Shown here: positions 34,344 to 43,512 of the stretch, piece after piece
Layout of the letters: each line of letters opens with the position of its first letter
Numbering within the stretch: position 1 is the stretch's first letter
Origin: Hymenobacter actinosclerus
GTDB lineage: Bacteria > Bacteroidota > Bacteroidia > Cytophagales > Hymenobacteraceae
Direction of reading: 5' to 3'
Length of the DNA stretch: 64,000 nucleotides
Assembly: GCF_900111515.1 (NCBI RefSeq)
Contig: NZ_FOHS01000001.1
Span: 1,371,419-1,435,418 of the forward strand
The notes under the pieces: generated by a model
What the model saw: only the letters and a program-made list of their open reading frames with translations
Told to the model about the DNA's origin: nothing
Databases searched by the model: none
Position numbers and translations under genes: made by a program

Positions 34344-34381
34344 AAAGAGGCCGCCACAACAACAGTTGCGGCGGCCTCTTT
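34344..34381 (-). terminator. rnpB terminator
   Basis: AAAGAGGCCGCC pairs with GGCGGCCTCTTT immediately 3' of RNase P RNA on the minus strand, followed there by T-rich sequence. Confidence 0.8.
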
Positions 34382-34387
34382 CAGGTG

Positions 34388-34801
34388 GTGTGATGAGTCT
34401 GTAAGCCGGGTTTTGTCCGCCCGCCCGAGGGCAAGCGGCCCCACCATTTATCTAGGCCAGTCGTTGCCGAAAGGCTCCATCAACCTACCCGCCAGCGCCG
34501 GACGAGCCGCCCGGTGCCGTCCCCTGGAAGCGGGGCCGACGTGCTGGCTTATTTGGTCTTTCAACCCCTGAGGTTTACCCAGCCGGCTGGTCACCCAGCC
34601 GCTGGTGCGCTCTTACCGCACCTTTTCACCCTTACCGGCTGCCCGAAGGCAACGTAGGCGGTATTTTCTGTGGCACTGGCTGTCCTGGTTCGCATTACGC
34701 TTGCCAGTCCTTCCCGTTAGGAAGCAGGGTGCTCTGCGTTGCCCGGACTTTCCTCGTCGCGGTTCTTGCGTTCCGCGCCGCGGTGGGGCGACCCATCACG
34801 C
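34388..34801 (-). ncRNA. rnpB: RNase P RNA, bacterial type A
   Basis: Catalytic RNA that matures tRNA 5' ends. On the minus strand the conserved blocks appear in order: GAGGAAAGTCCGGGC near the 5' end, GGTAAGGGTGAAAAGGTGCG, GTAAGAGCGCACC, AGATAAATGGT and the 3' ACAAAACCCGGCTTA. The ends GTGATGGGTC and GACTCATCAC pair as helix P1, which sets the boundaries within a few nucleotides. A TACCTTTG element is placed right upstream and a strong terminator right downstream. Confidence 0.96.
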
Positions 34802-34804
34802 GGG

Positions 34805-34812
34805 CAAAGGTA
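34805..34812 (-). promoter_or_regulatory. rnpB -7 element
   Basis: Minus-strand TACCTTTG is 4-5 nt before the inferred RNA 5' end, which matches a -7 centred element. Confidence 0.6.
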
Positions 34813-34850
34813 GGTAGGTTTGAATCAAGATTACCACGCTGGCTGCATTG

Positions 34851-35008
34851 AGCCCCAGAGGGGCGGCATATGGGTAGCAAGAAGAGCCTGATGAAAACCA
34901 AAGCCCCAGCGGGGCGACACCAGCCGTTGAAAGATTGGTGTCGCCCCGCTGGGGCTTTATCGAATGTTGGCTGGTTGTTAGCTACCGATATGTCGCCCCG
35001 CTGGGGCT
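34851..35008. repeat. Nested CCCCAGCGGGGCGACA repeats
   Basis: Four copies of AGCCCCAGCGGGGCGACA type form two nested inverted pairs: inner 34899-34921 with 34937-34959, and outer about 34851-34878 with 34981-35008. No gene lies in 34813-35029. Confidence 0.85.
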
Positions 35009-35029
35009 TCTGTTCGGCTGCCCCTGTGC

Positions 35030-36904
35030 TTACTTCACCGCCACCCACTCGTTGTCCTTCGGGAAACTATCCGGCACGAGCGTGGCGCCCAGCTTCATCT
35101 GCTGCGCGGCTTTGGTGGTGGGCACGGGCACGGTAACGGTTTTGGTGCCTGACTCCCAGACGGCGATGGTGCGGTGGACTTTCTGGGTGGAGTTGTCGGC
35201 GAAGGTGATGGTGAGGTCGACGGGGACGGGCTTGGTGCCTTTGGATTCGACTACTACATCGTAGCCGGTGGCGGTTTTGGTGACCTGGCTGATGGCCAGG
35301 TCGGGGTAGCCGCCGTCGAAAAACCAGCGCTGCCAGAACCAGTCGAGGTTGCGGCCGGCTCCGGCGTTCATGGCGTTGAAGAAATCGTGGGGCATGGGAT
35401 GCTTGCCCTGCCAGTTGCGGATGTAGGTGTGCAGGGCCTTCGTGAACAGCTCGTCGCCGAGCAAATCCTTCACGTAGAGGTAGCCCAGGCCAGGCTTGGG
35501 GTAGGAGTTGAGGTAGAAGGCCGTGCCCGTCTGCTGAGTGCTGAGCGTCATAATAGGCATGTCGGCCTCGGTGTCGGCGCCGGCGGCGTAGGGTCCGATG
35601 CCGTAGTTGTCGTCGAGTTTGGGGTCGATGATGCCCGAGATGATCCATTCGCCGATGGTGGCCCAGCCCTCATCCATCCAGCCGTACTTGGTTTCGTTGG
35701 TTCCCAGGTAGAAGGGGAACATGGTGTGGAAGATTTCGTGGACCGTAAGCGTGATGCCGTCCTCGCGGGTTTCGGTGGGGTTGTCGTTCACCATCATCGG
35801 GTACTCCATCTGGTCGAGGCCGTCGAACACGGTTTCGTGGGAGTAGGGGTAGGGCCACTTCGGAAAGGTGTAGCTCATGGCCTGCACCGTCTGGCGGGCG
35901 AAATCGACCACTTCAGCGTAGTCCTTGTGCCGGGGGTTGTACACGGCATCCACGCGGGTGCGGCGCTTGGTGGCCGGGTCGACGACCAGGCTGCTGCTCT
36001 GCCACACGTAATGGTCGGTGGTGGCAAACACGAAGTCGGTTACGTTCCGGGCCTCGAAATGCCAGGTATTTTCGGGGTTCTTGCCGGCCGTAATGCCGCC
36101 CGCCTTCAAATCGGCTTCGGTGATAATGCTGGTAATGGCATCCTGGGTTTCTGCCTGACGCAGGCGCTGGGCGTACTTTTTGGTGAGCACCTGGTCGGCG
36201 TTGGTCAGGTCGCCGGTGGCCCATACTACGAAGTTTTTGGGCACGGTGATATCGACCGAGAAGTTGCCGAAGTCGTTGTAGAACTCCTGGGAGCCGAGGT
36301 AGGGGTGCCGGTTCCAGCCGTCGATATCGTCGTAGACGGCCACGCGGGGGAAGAAGTAGGCCACGAAATCGGCGTTGGGCTCAACTTGGCCGGTGCGCAT
36401 GTGCGAGCCGGCGTTCAGCGTGTAGGCGAAGTCCACGCTCATCTGGGCCGTTTGGCCGGGGGCAATAGCCCGGCGGGCGGGCACGACCAGGTTGGTGAAG
36501 CTGGGCCGCAAATCGGCCGCCGGCACGGCCTGGCCGTTAAGCGTGAAATTGCTCAGTTGCATACCCTCGCCCACATCCTCCGGGCTCATGCCGCTGGCCC
36601 GGGGCGCGCCTTTCTGGTACAGGTTGGGATAGAGCTTAAACCACACCTGCCGCAACGAATCGGGGCTGGCATTGCGGTAGGCAATATCGGCCGTGCCCCG
36701 CACTTGCCGCGTGGCCGGATCGAAGCGAACCTTAATAGTATAGTCGGCTGAGTTCTGCCAGTATTTGGGGCCCGGCAGCCCGTTTTCGGCCCGGGTGCCC
36801 TTATTGTAAGTGGCCTGAATGGTGCGCGACACCGGCAGCTTTTGGGCCGGCAGCGTCAGGGGTAAGAACAGGAGGGGAGCGGCGAGGAGCGCGGGGAGTT
36901 TCAT
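35030..36904 (-). CDS. Secreted M1-family metallopeptidase
   Basis: This 624-residue zinc aminopeptidase-like protein has a signal peptide (cleavage near LPAQ). The zinc site is canonical: HEIFH (389-393) and Glu412 exactly 18 residues later (GWMDEGWA). The exopeptidase GxMEN motif is replaced by DQMEYPM, as in several Bacteroidota M1 relatives. The N-terminal beta domain (about 45-230) and C-terminal beta domain (about 540-624) are complete. Start ATG 36902-36904 begins the signal peptide; an ATG 33 nt upstream is less likely. Likely role is envelope or extracellular peptide breakdown. Confidence 0.92.
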   Translation of the reverse strand: MKLPALLAAPLLFLPLTLPAQKLPVSRTIQATYNKGTRAENGLPGPKYWQNSADYTIKVRFDPATRQVRGTADIAYRNASPDSLRQVWFKLYPNLYQKGAPRASGMSPEDVGEGMQLSNFTLNGQAVPAADLRPSFTNLVVPARRAIAPGQTAQMSVDFAYTLNAGSHMRTGQVEPNADFVAYFFPRVAVYDDIDGWNRHPYLGSQEFYNDFGNFSVDITVPKNFVVWATGDLTNADQVLTKKYAQRLRQAETQDAITSIITEADLKAGGITAGKNPENTWHFEARNVTDFVFATTDHYVWQSSSLVVDPATKRRTRVDAVYNPRHKDYAEVVDFARQTVQAMSYTFPKWPYPYSHETVFDGLDQMEYPMMVNDNPTETREDGITLTVHEIFHTMFPFYLGTNETKYGWMDEGWATIGEWIISGIIDPKLDDNYGIGPYAAGADTEADMPIMTLSTQQTGTAFYLNSYPKPGLGYLYVKDLLGDELFTKALHTYIRNWQGKHPMPHDFFNAMNAGAGRNLDWFWQRWFFDGGYPDLAISQVTKTATGYDVVVESKGTKPVPVDLTITFADNSTQKVHRTIAVWESGTKTVTVPVPTTKAAQQMKLGATLVPDSFPKDNEWVAVK

Positions 36905-36974
36905 GTGGGCGGGGTGAATTTCCCGCAAAGTAACCACATACTATCCACGGTTGCATTTGTAAGATGCATACATC

Positions 36975-37664
36975 TTACTCAGATTCCATAGAAATTAAAT
37001 TTCCGCAAAATTGGATGAGTAAACTTTGGCAGTGAGATATTTCATTGAATACTTCTACTGATTTTTGAAAGTCAAGACGTTCTATATAATCTATAGTAAT
37101 ATAAGATTCATGGTTCTTGTGAGCCATAGTGTTGTTCCTTACTTCCTTGAGAAATATATTATGTCGTTTATATATTAGTTGTAGTTTTATGCGTATCTCT
37201 TTTATATCAACTGATATACGATTTTTATTAGCTTCATTGAGGCTATATGACTCAATTAGCTTGTTTGTTTTGCTTCCTGTTACTTCAATTGCATCGTTCA
37301 AGAATTCATAACTCAAAGTGCATAAAATCCTTATATAGAAATTTTCTGACCACCTATCTTTAATACTCTTACTTGGGGTAGCTTGAAGCAGATGGTGATA
37401 TGCTATACTGAAGTCACTTGACTCTATTAGTAAATATCTGTATAAATTGATGGTTTTAATCAAGTTCTCTGGAATTGAAAAATCAGGCCTTGATCTCAAG
37501 CTTATTTCGAAGTGCTTAATCCTGTTTATATAGCTATGGAGCATATGAAGCCTATCATCGGTTAGAGTAGAACTTCTCTCAATTAGCTTTTTGTTTTTAT
37601 TGTTGGCTATTGTTTTTTGTGTGTATAATTTGATGTGCTGGATAATTAGATAGACAAATCTCAT
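36975..37664 (-). CDS. AT-rich orphan with a HEPN-like RNxxxAH motif
   Basis: This 229-residue, mostly helical protein has base and codon use very unlike its neighbours: strongly AT-rich with many Lys, Ile, Asn and Ser codons, in a GC-rich genome. Near the C-terminus it has EVRNNTMAHKNHESY (about 176-190), which fits the R-x(4-6)-H motif of HEPN RNases and the AbiU2/AbiV-like groups. There is no signal peptide or membrane segment. No antitoxin or restriction gene is adjacent. I do not recognise the exact family; a defence or abortive-infection role is inference from motif and composition. A shorter start (MLHSYINR) is possible. Confidence 0.65.
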   Translation of the reverse strand: MRFVYLIIQHIKLYTQKTIANNKNKKLIERSSTLTDDRLHMLHSYINRIKHFEISLRSRPDFSIPENLIKTINLYRYLLIESSDFSIAYHHLLQATPSKSIKDRWSENFYIRILCTLSYEFLNDAIEVTGSKTNKLIESYSLNEANKNRISVDIKEIRIKLQLIYKRHNIFLKEVRNNTMAHKNHESYITIDYIERLDFQKSVEVFNEISHCQSLLIQFCGNLISMESE

Positions 37665-37681
37665 ATTCTAAATTTAGTAAT

Positions 37682-37761
37682 GGCTGAAGTAAGAGCGACT
37701 ATTGTTGTAGCCTAATTGTTGTAGCAGTTAGGCTACAACAATAGTCGCTCTTACTTCAGCC
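37682..37761. repeat. 34-bp perfect inverted repeat overlapping the DUF2027 stop
   Basis: The arms 37682-37715 and 37728-37761 match perfectly over 34 nt with a 12-nt loop. The TAA stop (37751-37753) lies in the right arm, which extends 8 nt into the coding sequence. The mirrored end sits beside the AT-rich orphan. Confidence 0.9.
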
Positions 37762-38959
37762 GTACCAGCGTGGCGCCGTAGCCGAACTTCTCCTTCATCG
37801 AATCCTCGAAGAATTTGATGTCGCGGTTGCGGCTTAGCAGCTTGTGCAGCTCCTTGCGCAGCGTGCCGTTGCCCGAGCCGTGGATGTAGACGATTTCGTG
37901 CATGTTGGTGGCCAGCGCCCGGCTCAGCGTATCCTCGAAAGCTTCGAGCTGGAGCTTGAGGATGGCCGAGTTGCTCAGGCCCTCGGTGCCGCCTTCGGGC
38001 TGCAGGGCCTCCAGGTGCAGATCCACTTCGTGGGGCGGGGCTACCAGGGCTTTGGCCGGCTCGGGCGCGGGGGCCACGGCGGCGGGCTTGGTGGGGGCGT
38101 TGCCGGTCAGCTGGGCCTTCAGCTTATCGGCCAATTGCTGCTTGTCGTTGCCTTGTGGCTTGTTGCCGGCCTGCGGCTTTGCGGCCGCGGGTGCGTCGGT
38201 TGGCTGCTCGGTTTCGGCGGCGGGCAGGGCTACCGGAACGGCGGGCTTCTCGTCGAGCTGGAACAGGTAGGCCTCGCGCTGGAGCACCGGCACGTTGGGC
38301 TGGCGGCTGGTATAGAAGCTGGCCGCCTTGAACTGCTGCCGCTTGTTTATCAGCTCGAACGCGGTAGGGCTGTTGAACTGAAACGGCAGCAGCTGCACCA
38401 GTAGCGCCGGCCACTGGTCGAAATCCTTGAGGTGCCAGTGCCCCAGCGCCTCACTGGCCGATTTGGCCTCCAGCGTCCCGGCCTTCAGGGCCCGGTACTG
38501 CCCGCCGGCCTTTTCCTCGCCCAGCGTAAAGAGCACGGTGCGGTCGGTGTGGTTGACCAGGTGCAGCGCCAGCAGCTCGGGCGACTGGTGCGTGAGGGCC
38601 AGGTAAACGCCCTTCTGCACCGGCGCCGCCTGGGCTTTGTCGGCCTTGAGCGGGGCCGGACTTTCGCCCTTGGCGGCCGGTTTAGCCCCCGACGCATCGG
38701 TTGCAATGCCCGCTTTTTTGGCGGCCTTGGCGGCTATATCAGCCCCGCTGGCGGCGGCTTTCTTCTCGGAGGCCACCGAGGCAGCGCTCTTGCCGAAGGC
38801 CTTGGTTTCTTCGGCCGCTACTATCACAATCTCGCGGCGCGACACCGGAATGGTGAAATCGTTATCAATGGCTACTTCTACCAGCTCGTCGCTGAGCAGG
38901 CGGGTGATGATGCCTTCTTCGCGCCCGGTCAGCAGGCGTACTCGGTCTCCAATATTCAT
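37751..38959 (-). CDS. DUF2027 protein with C-terminal Smr domain
   Basis: This 402-residue protein has an N-terminal KOW-like part (NIGDRVRLLTGREEGIITRL), an Ala/Lys/Pro-rich linker (about 50-110), a central DUF2027 beta domain (about 115-220), a second Ala/Pro/Gln-rich linker, and a C-terminal Smr domain (about 310-400; VDLHLEALQP, YIHGSGNGTLRKELHKLL). Smr domains nick or bind nucleic acids, for example in MutS2 and ribosome-collision nucleases. This architecture is characteristic of Bacteroidota; function is not established. The stop is supplied by the adjacent inverted repeat. Confidence 0.88.
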   Translation of the reverse strand: MNIGDRVRLLTGREEGIITRLLSDELVEVAIDNDFTIPVSRREIVIVAAEETKAFGKSAASVASEKKAAASGADIAAKAAKKAGIATDASGAKPAAKGESPAPLKADKAQAAPVQKGVYLALTHQSPELLALHLVNHTDRTVLFTLGEEKAGGQYRALKAGTLEAKSASEALGHWHLKDFDQWPALLVQLLPFQFNSPTAFELINKRQQFKAASFYTSRQPNVPVLQREAYLFQLDEKPAVPVALPAAETEQPTDAPAAAKPQAGNKPQGNDKQQLADKLKAQLTGNAPTKPAAVAPAPEPAKALVAPPHEVDLHLEALQPEGGTEGLSNSAILKLQLEAFEDTLSRALATNMHEIVYIHGSGNGTLRKELHKLLSRNRDIKFFEDSMKEKFGYGATLVRLK

Positions 38960-39184
38960 AAATCACAGATGTTGCAGATGGGGCAGATAGCGCAGATTCG
39001 TTCTGGCGTTCTGGCTGAGGCTTCTTGCAGGAAGGGGTAAAGGTCGGTATTTGCTTACGCAAATTGTGCTGAAACGATGGAGGTACGAAAACGGCTGTCA
39101 TCCTGAACAGCGCGAAGGACCTGCGTAGAAGCTGACATCAACAATAGTTCTGCTCAGGTCCTCTGCAAGCTCAGGATGACAGGC
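38958..39184. repeat. CAGATnnNGCAGAT and GTCATCCTGA repeats
   Basis: 38962-38998 carries CACAGATGTTGCAGATGGGG-type tandem units just upstream of the DUF2027 start. 39097-39182 carries an imperfect inverted pair with CTGTCATCCTGAACAGCG and GCAAGCTCAGGATGACAG. No gene is seen in 38960-39200. Confidence 0.65.
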
Positions 39185-39200
39185 AGAATTACTCAGGCCC

Positions 39201-40193
39201 TCAATAATACAAGCCGTGCGCCTTAAAGCCGTGGCGCGGGTTCCATTCGAGGGCGGGAGCGGGTAAATGGAAGATGCTGAGGGCGTAAAGTGCTTTTTTG
39301 AGCACCTTGTTGCGGGTTGGGATGCGGCGCAAATCCACATCGAGGCTGAGGTAGAACTGGCGGTAGGAGCGCAGGCCCAGCGCGGCGTTGGCATCGGGGT
39401 CGTTGAACACCATCTGCTGGGCGCCGTAGCCCAGGGCTGGCTGCAGCCAGCGGGGCCAGCGGCTGGTGGCGGGCAGAAATGCGCCCACATCGGTGGCAAG
39501 CCAGTAAGTCTGGCCGTTGTAGTCTTTGAGGAACTGCTCGCCCAGGCTGCGGCCCAGCACGTTGGGGCGCAGGCCGGCGTATGGGGTGCGGTGAAACGAA
39601 AGCTTGGGCATGATGCGCACTTCGTTCCAGGCCAGCTGCTGGCCAATCAGGCCGGCCGAGCCCAGGAAGTTGGCCGCCAGGTCGGTGGCCGAAGCGCCGT
39701 AGGCCGGGTCGCGGCCATCGAACAGCTCGATGGGGCTTTGTAGCAGAAAGCCCACGAAGCCGCCGTACCAGGTGGCCCGGCGGTCGGGCACTCCCGCCCA
39801 ACGCAGCATGTCCACCGCGCCGCGGCTTTCGTGGAAGGCCCCCCACAAGTGCCCGGCCTTGTCGAGCTGCTTCCACTCGGGCAAATCGTTGAACCAATGA
39901 AACCGGCTCCGCTCGCCCGTGTACCAGCCCTCGCTCAGCAAATACATCAACGACGAATACGACACGACCAGCCCCCCGGCCAGCAGCGGCAGCCGCTGGT
40001 TGAGCCGCGACGGTGAGGCTGGCTGCAGGCTGTCGGGCAGGGCGGGGGGCTGGCTGCGAATGGCTGCCGACGGGGCAGGGGCTTCGGGCGTGGCCAGGGG
40101 TACCTGCGCCGCTGCCCGCTCAGCCAGCGGTGGCAGCAAACCCAGCAAGCCGGCGAGTAAGAAAGATCGAAAGCCCGGAAACGAGGAAAGCAC
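39201..40193 (-). CDS. DUF2279 family exported protein
   Basis: About 330 residues. The DUF2279 region runs from WYTGERSRFHWFND through QLDKAGHLWGAFHESRG to ELFDGRDPAYGASATDLAANFLGS, followed by a beta-rich tail with YLSLDVDLRRIP near the C-terminus. The family contains Bacteroidota periplasmic or membrane proteins of unknown role. The start is uncertain: GTG 40193 begins an excellent signal peptide (LSSFPGFRSFLLAGLLG), while in-frame ATGs at 40301 and 40361 would put 36-56 residues before it. It is divergent from the amylase gene. Confidence 0.7.
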   Translation of the reverse strand: MLSSFPGFRSFLLAGLLGLLPPLAERAAAQVPLATPEAPAPSAAIRSQPPALPDSLQPASPSRLNQRLPLLAGGLVVSYSSLMYLLSEGWYTGERSRFHWFNDLPEWKQLDKAGHLWGAFHESRGAVDMLRWAGVPDRRATWYGGFVGFLLQSPIELFDGRDPAYGASATDLAANFLGSAGLIGQQLAWNEVRIMPKLSFHRTPYAGLRPNVLGRSLGEQFLKDYNGQTYWLATDVGAFLPATSRWPRWLQPALGYGAQQMVFNDPDANAALGLRSYRQFYLSLDVDLRRIPTRNKVLKKALYALSIFHLPAPALEWNPRHGFKAHGLYY

Positions 40194-40373
40194 GAGTAGC
40201 AGAAAAATTCTGTTAAATCTACAAGAAATGCGGCTATTGACTTGGCGGACAACCTGGCGCGGATGTATATTTAATGCTCCTTTGCAGCGTATAGTCGACA
40301 TTGCTTGGAAAATACGGCTAATACAGCATTGGTTTTCGATCTGGTTTCCCAAAACGTTCAATCTGCTTTTCTT

Positions 40374-43307
40374 ATGAGAATACTTCGACTTTTTCTGGTG
40401 CTGCTGGCTTTCGGGGCCGCCCGGCCCGATTCGTGGGCGCAGGTAGTTACTGCGGAGCCCGCCTCGTTCACGGCCGCGCAGGCCGTTACGCTCACCTTTG
40501 ATGCCACCCAGGGCAATGCAGCACTAGCCAATTTCAGCGGCGACGTGTACGTGCACACCGGCGTCATCACCAACCTGAGCACCAGCCCCTCCGACTGGAA
40601 GCACGTGAAGTTCCAGAACTTCAACGCCCCCGACCCCTCCATCAAGCTCACGCGCAGCGCCACCAACCCCAACCGCTACACCATTGCCCTCACGCCCAGT
40701 GTGCGGGCCTGGTACAACGTGCCAGCCAACGAGCAGATTCTGCGCCTGGCCATGGTGTTTCGCAACGCCACCGGCTCGGTGGTGGGCCGCGCTACCGGCG
40801 GCGGCGACATTTTCGTGGACGTGGCCCAGAACGATTTCGATCTGCGCTTCACCCAGCCCGCCGGCCCCGGTCCGTTTGTGCTGCCGCTGAACTCGCCCAC
40901 CGCCGTGGCCGGCACCTCGGCCGTGACCGCCAACCTGACGTTGCTGCTCAACGGCACCCCGGTAACCACGGCCGCCAACGCCACCAGCATCAGCGCAAAC
41001 ATCACGCTCACGCAGGCCGGCACCAACACGCTGCGTCTCACGGCCACCAAGGGCGCCGCCTCGGCCGCCACCGAGCTGACGCTGCAAACCCGCGAAGCCG
41101 TAACGGTGGCCCCGCTGCCCGCCGGCGCCAACCGCAACGGCGTGACCTACCTCAACAACGGCACCTCGGCCATCTTCAGCCTGACGGCGCCTGGCAAGAA
41201 CTTCGTGCACGTTATCGGCGAGTTCAACAACTGGACGGCCGCCACGGCCGGCTATATGAAGCGCACGCCGGGCGCCGATGGCCAGCCCGACAACTCGGTG
41301 AACGGCCGCTGGTGGATGCAGGTCGATGGCCTGACGCCCGGCCAGGAGTACGCCTACCAGTACCTCGTGGATGGCCGGCTGAAAATTGCCGACCCCTACA
41401 CCGAAAAAATCCTTGACCCCAACGACGACCGTTTCATTCCGGCTGCCACCTACCCCAACCTGAAGGCCTACCCGGCCGGCCAGAGCGGCAACGTGTCGGT
41501 GCTGCAAAGCAATGCCCCCGGCTACACGTTCCAGAACACCAATTTCCAGCGCCCTAAGAAGGAGGATATGGTGGTGTACGAGCTGCTGGTGCGCGACTTT
41601 CTGGCCAAGCACGATTACAAAACCCTCACCGACACGCTGGCCTACCTGCAGCGCCTAGGCGTAAACGTGATTGAGCTGATGCCCGTCAACGAGTTTGAGG
41701 GCAACGAAAGCTGGGGCTACAACACGTCGTTTTACTTCGCCCCCGACAAGTATTACGGCCCCAAAAACGACCTCAAGCGCTTCATCGACGAGTGCCACAA
41801 GCGCGGCATCGCCGTAGTGCTCGACATGGTCCTCAACCAGTCGTTCGGCCAGAGCCCGATGGTGCAGCTGTACTTTGATCCTGCTACTGATACCAAGGTT
41901 GGCAAACCTGCTGTTAACAACCCTTGGTTTAACCCGGATGCCACGCACCCCTACAATGTGGGCTACGATTTCAACCACGAAAGCCCGTTTACCCGCTACT
42001 TCAGCAAGCAGGTGATTGAGTTCTGGCTGAAGAATTACAACATCGATGGCTACCGCTTCGACCTGAGCAAGGGCTTCACCCAGAAAGTGTCTGATCTGCC
42101 GAACCTGGATAACGACCAAAAAGTAGCTTTGTGGAACCAGTACGACCAGTCGCGGGTGGACATCTGGAAGGATTACCACGATTTCCAGGTGAGCGTTGAT
42201 GCCTCTTCGTATGCCATTCTGGAGCACTTGGGTGGCAACGAGGAAGAAAAAGTGCTGGCCGATATGGGCCTGCTGCTGTGGGGCAAGATGACCGACGCCT
42301 ACAACGAGGCCACGATGGGCTACCACGACGGCGGCAAATCAAACTTAAGCGGCGGCTACTACAAGCAGCGCGGCTGGAGCCAGCCCAACTTGGTAACCTA
42401 CATGGAAAGCCACGACGAGGAGCGGCTGATGTACAAGAACCTCACGTTCGGCAACTCGTCGGGCTCATACTCGGTGAAAAACCTGCCCACCGCCCTCAAG
42501 CGCCAGGAAATGGCCGCCGCGTTTTTCTTCACCGTGCCCGGCCCGAAAATGATCTGGCAGTTTGGCGAAGTCGGCTACGACAAGTCCATCTTCAGCTGCC
42601 CCGATGGCAGCGTGCCCCTGCCTTACAAGGACAACGACCAGTGCAAACTGGGCAACAAGCCCGTACTCTGGAACTACTATCAGGAAGCTGACCGGCGCCA
42701 CCTCTACGACGTGTACCGCAGCCTGATTGCCCTGAAAGTGCAGGAACCCGCTTTCGAAAACCCCGCCACGTTCACCCAAAACCTGAACGGCGCGGTGAAA
42801 ACCCTGCAGCTCACCGACCCGCGCCTCGACGTAACCATCGTGGGCAACTTCGATGTGACGACGGCCACTGTGGCACCCAACTTCCAGGGTGCCGGCATCT
42901 GGTACAACTACCTGACGGGCGAAACCCTGACCGTAACCGATCCGGCGGCCACGCTCACGCTGGCGCCCGGCCAGTATGCGGTGTACACCTCGCGCAAAAT
43001 TGCAGTGCCGGCCGGTACGGTGCTCGGCACCCGCCGCGCCAGCGCCGCCGTGCTCCGGTTTACGGCCCAGCCCAACCCGGCCGGCGCCACGGCCCAGCTC
43101 CGCTACGAGCTGCCCCAGGCCGCCACAGTGCAGGTTACGGTGACGAACCTGCTCGGCGCCACGGTGCAAACCCTGCCCCCCACCCGCCAGGCGGCCGGCG
43201 CGCAGATGCGCGAGCTTCCCCTGCAGAATCTGGCCAACGGCGTGTACCTGGTCCGCCTGAACGCCGGCGCCCATCAGCAGTCCATCCGGCTGGTAGTTAA
43301 TAAATAG
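40374..43307 (+). CDS. Secreted GH13 alpha-amylase-family enzyme with T9SS tail
   Basis: This 977-residue extracellular or surface alpha-glucan hydrolase starts with a signal peptide (cleavage near SWAQ). An N-terminal beta domain (about 25-240) is followed by a CBM48/E-set-like domain (about 270-345; HVIGEFNNWTAAT) and a (beta/alpha)8 domain. Catalytic residues are Asp563 (GYRFDLSKGF), Glu617 (AILEHLGG) and Asp681 (MESHDEER). The C-terminal approximately 85 residues form a type A T9SS sorting domain (FTAQPNPAGATAQL...NGVYLVRL). Its stop TAG is within an 82-bp inverted repeat shared with the convergent kinase gene. Confidence 0.94.
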   Translation: MRILRLFLVLLAFGAARPDSWAQVVTAEPASFTAAQAVTLTFDATQGNAALANFSGDVYVHTGVITNLSTSPSDWKHVKFQNFNAPDPSIKLTRSATNPNRYTIALTPSVRAWYNVPANEQILRLAMVFRNATGSVVGRATGGGDIFVDVAQNDFDLRFTQPAGPGPFVLPLNSPTAVAGTSAVTANLTLLLNGTPVTTAANATSISANITLTQAGTNTLRLTATKGAASAATELTLQTREAVTVAPLPAGANRNGVTYLNNGTSAIFSLTAPGKNFVHVIGEFNNWTAATAGYMKRTPGADGQPDNSVNGRWWMQVDGLTPGQEYAYQYLVDGRLKIADPYTEKILDPNDDRFIPAATYPNLKAYPAGQSGNVSVLQSNAPGYTFQNTNFQRPKKEDMVVYELLVRDFLAKHDYKTLTDTLAYLQRLGVNVIELMPVNEFEGNESWGYNTSFYFAPDKYYGPKNDLKRFIDECHKRGIAVVLDMVLNQSFGQSPMVQLYFDPATDTKVGKPAVNNPWFNPDATHPYNVGYDFNHESPFTRYFSKQVIEFWLKNYNIDGYRFDLSKGFTQKVSDLPNLDNDQKVALWNQYDQSRVDIWKDYHDFQVSVDASSYAILEHLGGNEEEKVLADMGLLLWGKMTDAYNEATMGYHDGGKSNLSGGYYKQRGWSQPNLVTYMESHDEERLMYKNLTFGNSSGSYSVKNLPTALKRQEMAAAFFFTVPGPKMIWQFGEVGYDKSIFSCPDGSVPLPYKDNDQCKLGNKPVLWNYYQEADRRHLYDVYRSLIALKVQEPAFENPATFTQNLNGAVKTLQLTDPRLDVTIVGNFDVTTATVAPNFQGAGIWYNYLTGETLTVTDPAATLTLAPGQYAVYTSRKIAVPAGTVLGTRRASAAVLRFTAQPNPAGATAQLRYELPQAATVQVTVTNLLGATVQTLPPTRQAAGAQMRELPLQNLANGVYLVRLNAGAHQQSIRLVVNK

Positions 43308-43512
43308 AGCGGCAAGCTACAAGCCACAAGCGGCAAGCTGACCGGCTGTCATCCTCCATCTAGCGCCCGCAAAGCGAAGGACCCTATCACGCAAAAACGA
43401 TTCGTTGTTACGGTCGTTCTTACGGGATAAGGTCCTTCGCTTTGCGGGCGCTAGATGGAGGATGACAGCCGGTCAGCTTGCCGCTTGTGGCTTGTAGCTT
43501 GCCGCTCTATTT
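43302..43512. repeat. 82-bp perfect inverted repeat spanning two stop codons
   Basis: The arms 43302-43383 and 43431-43512 are identical in inverted orientation over all 82 nt, with a 47-nt loop. Each arm holds AAATAG (the stop codons of both convergent genes), then a GGCAAGCTACAAGCC-type unit, then a GTCATCCTCCATCTAGCGCC-type unit. It is thus a composite of two repeat families. Confidence 0.97.

Noticed and set aside
34605..35136. Open frames of 70-117 codons around rnpB
   Set aside because: The region is RNase P RNA by its conserved blocks and by CCCCAGCGGGG repeats; the frames are incidental.
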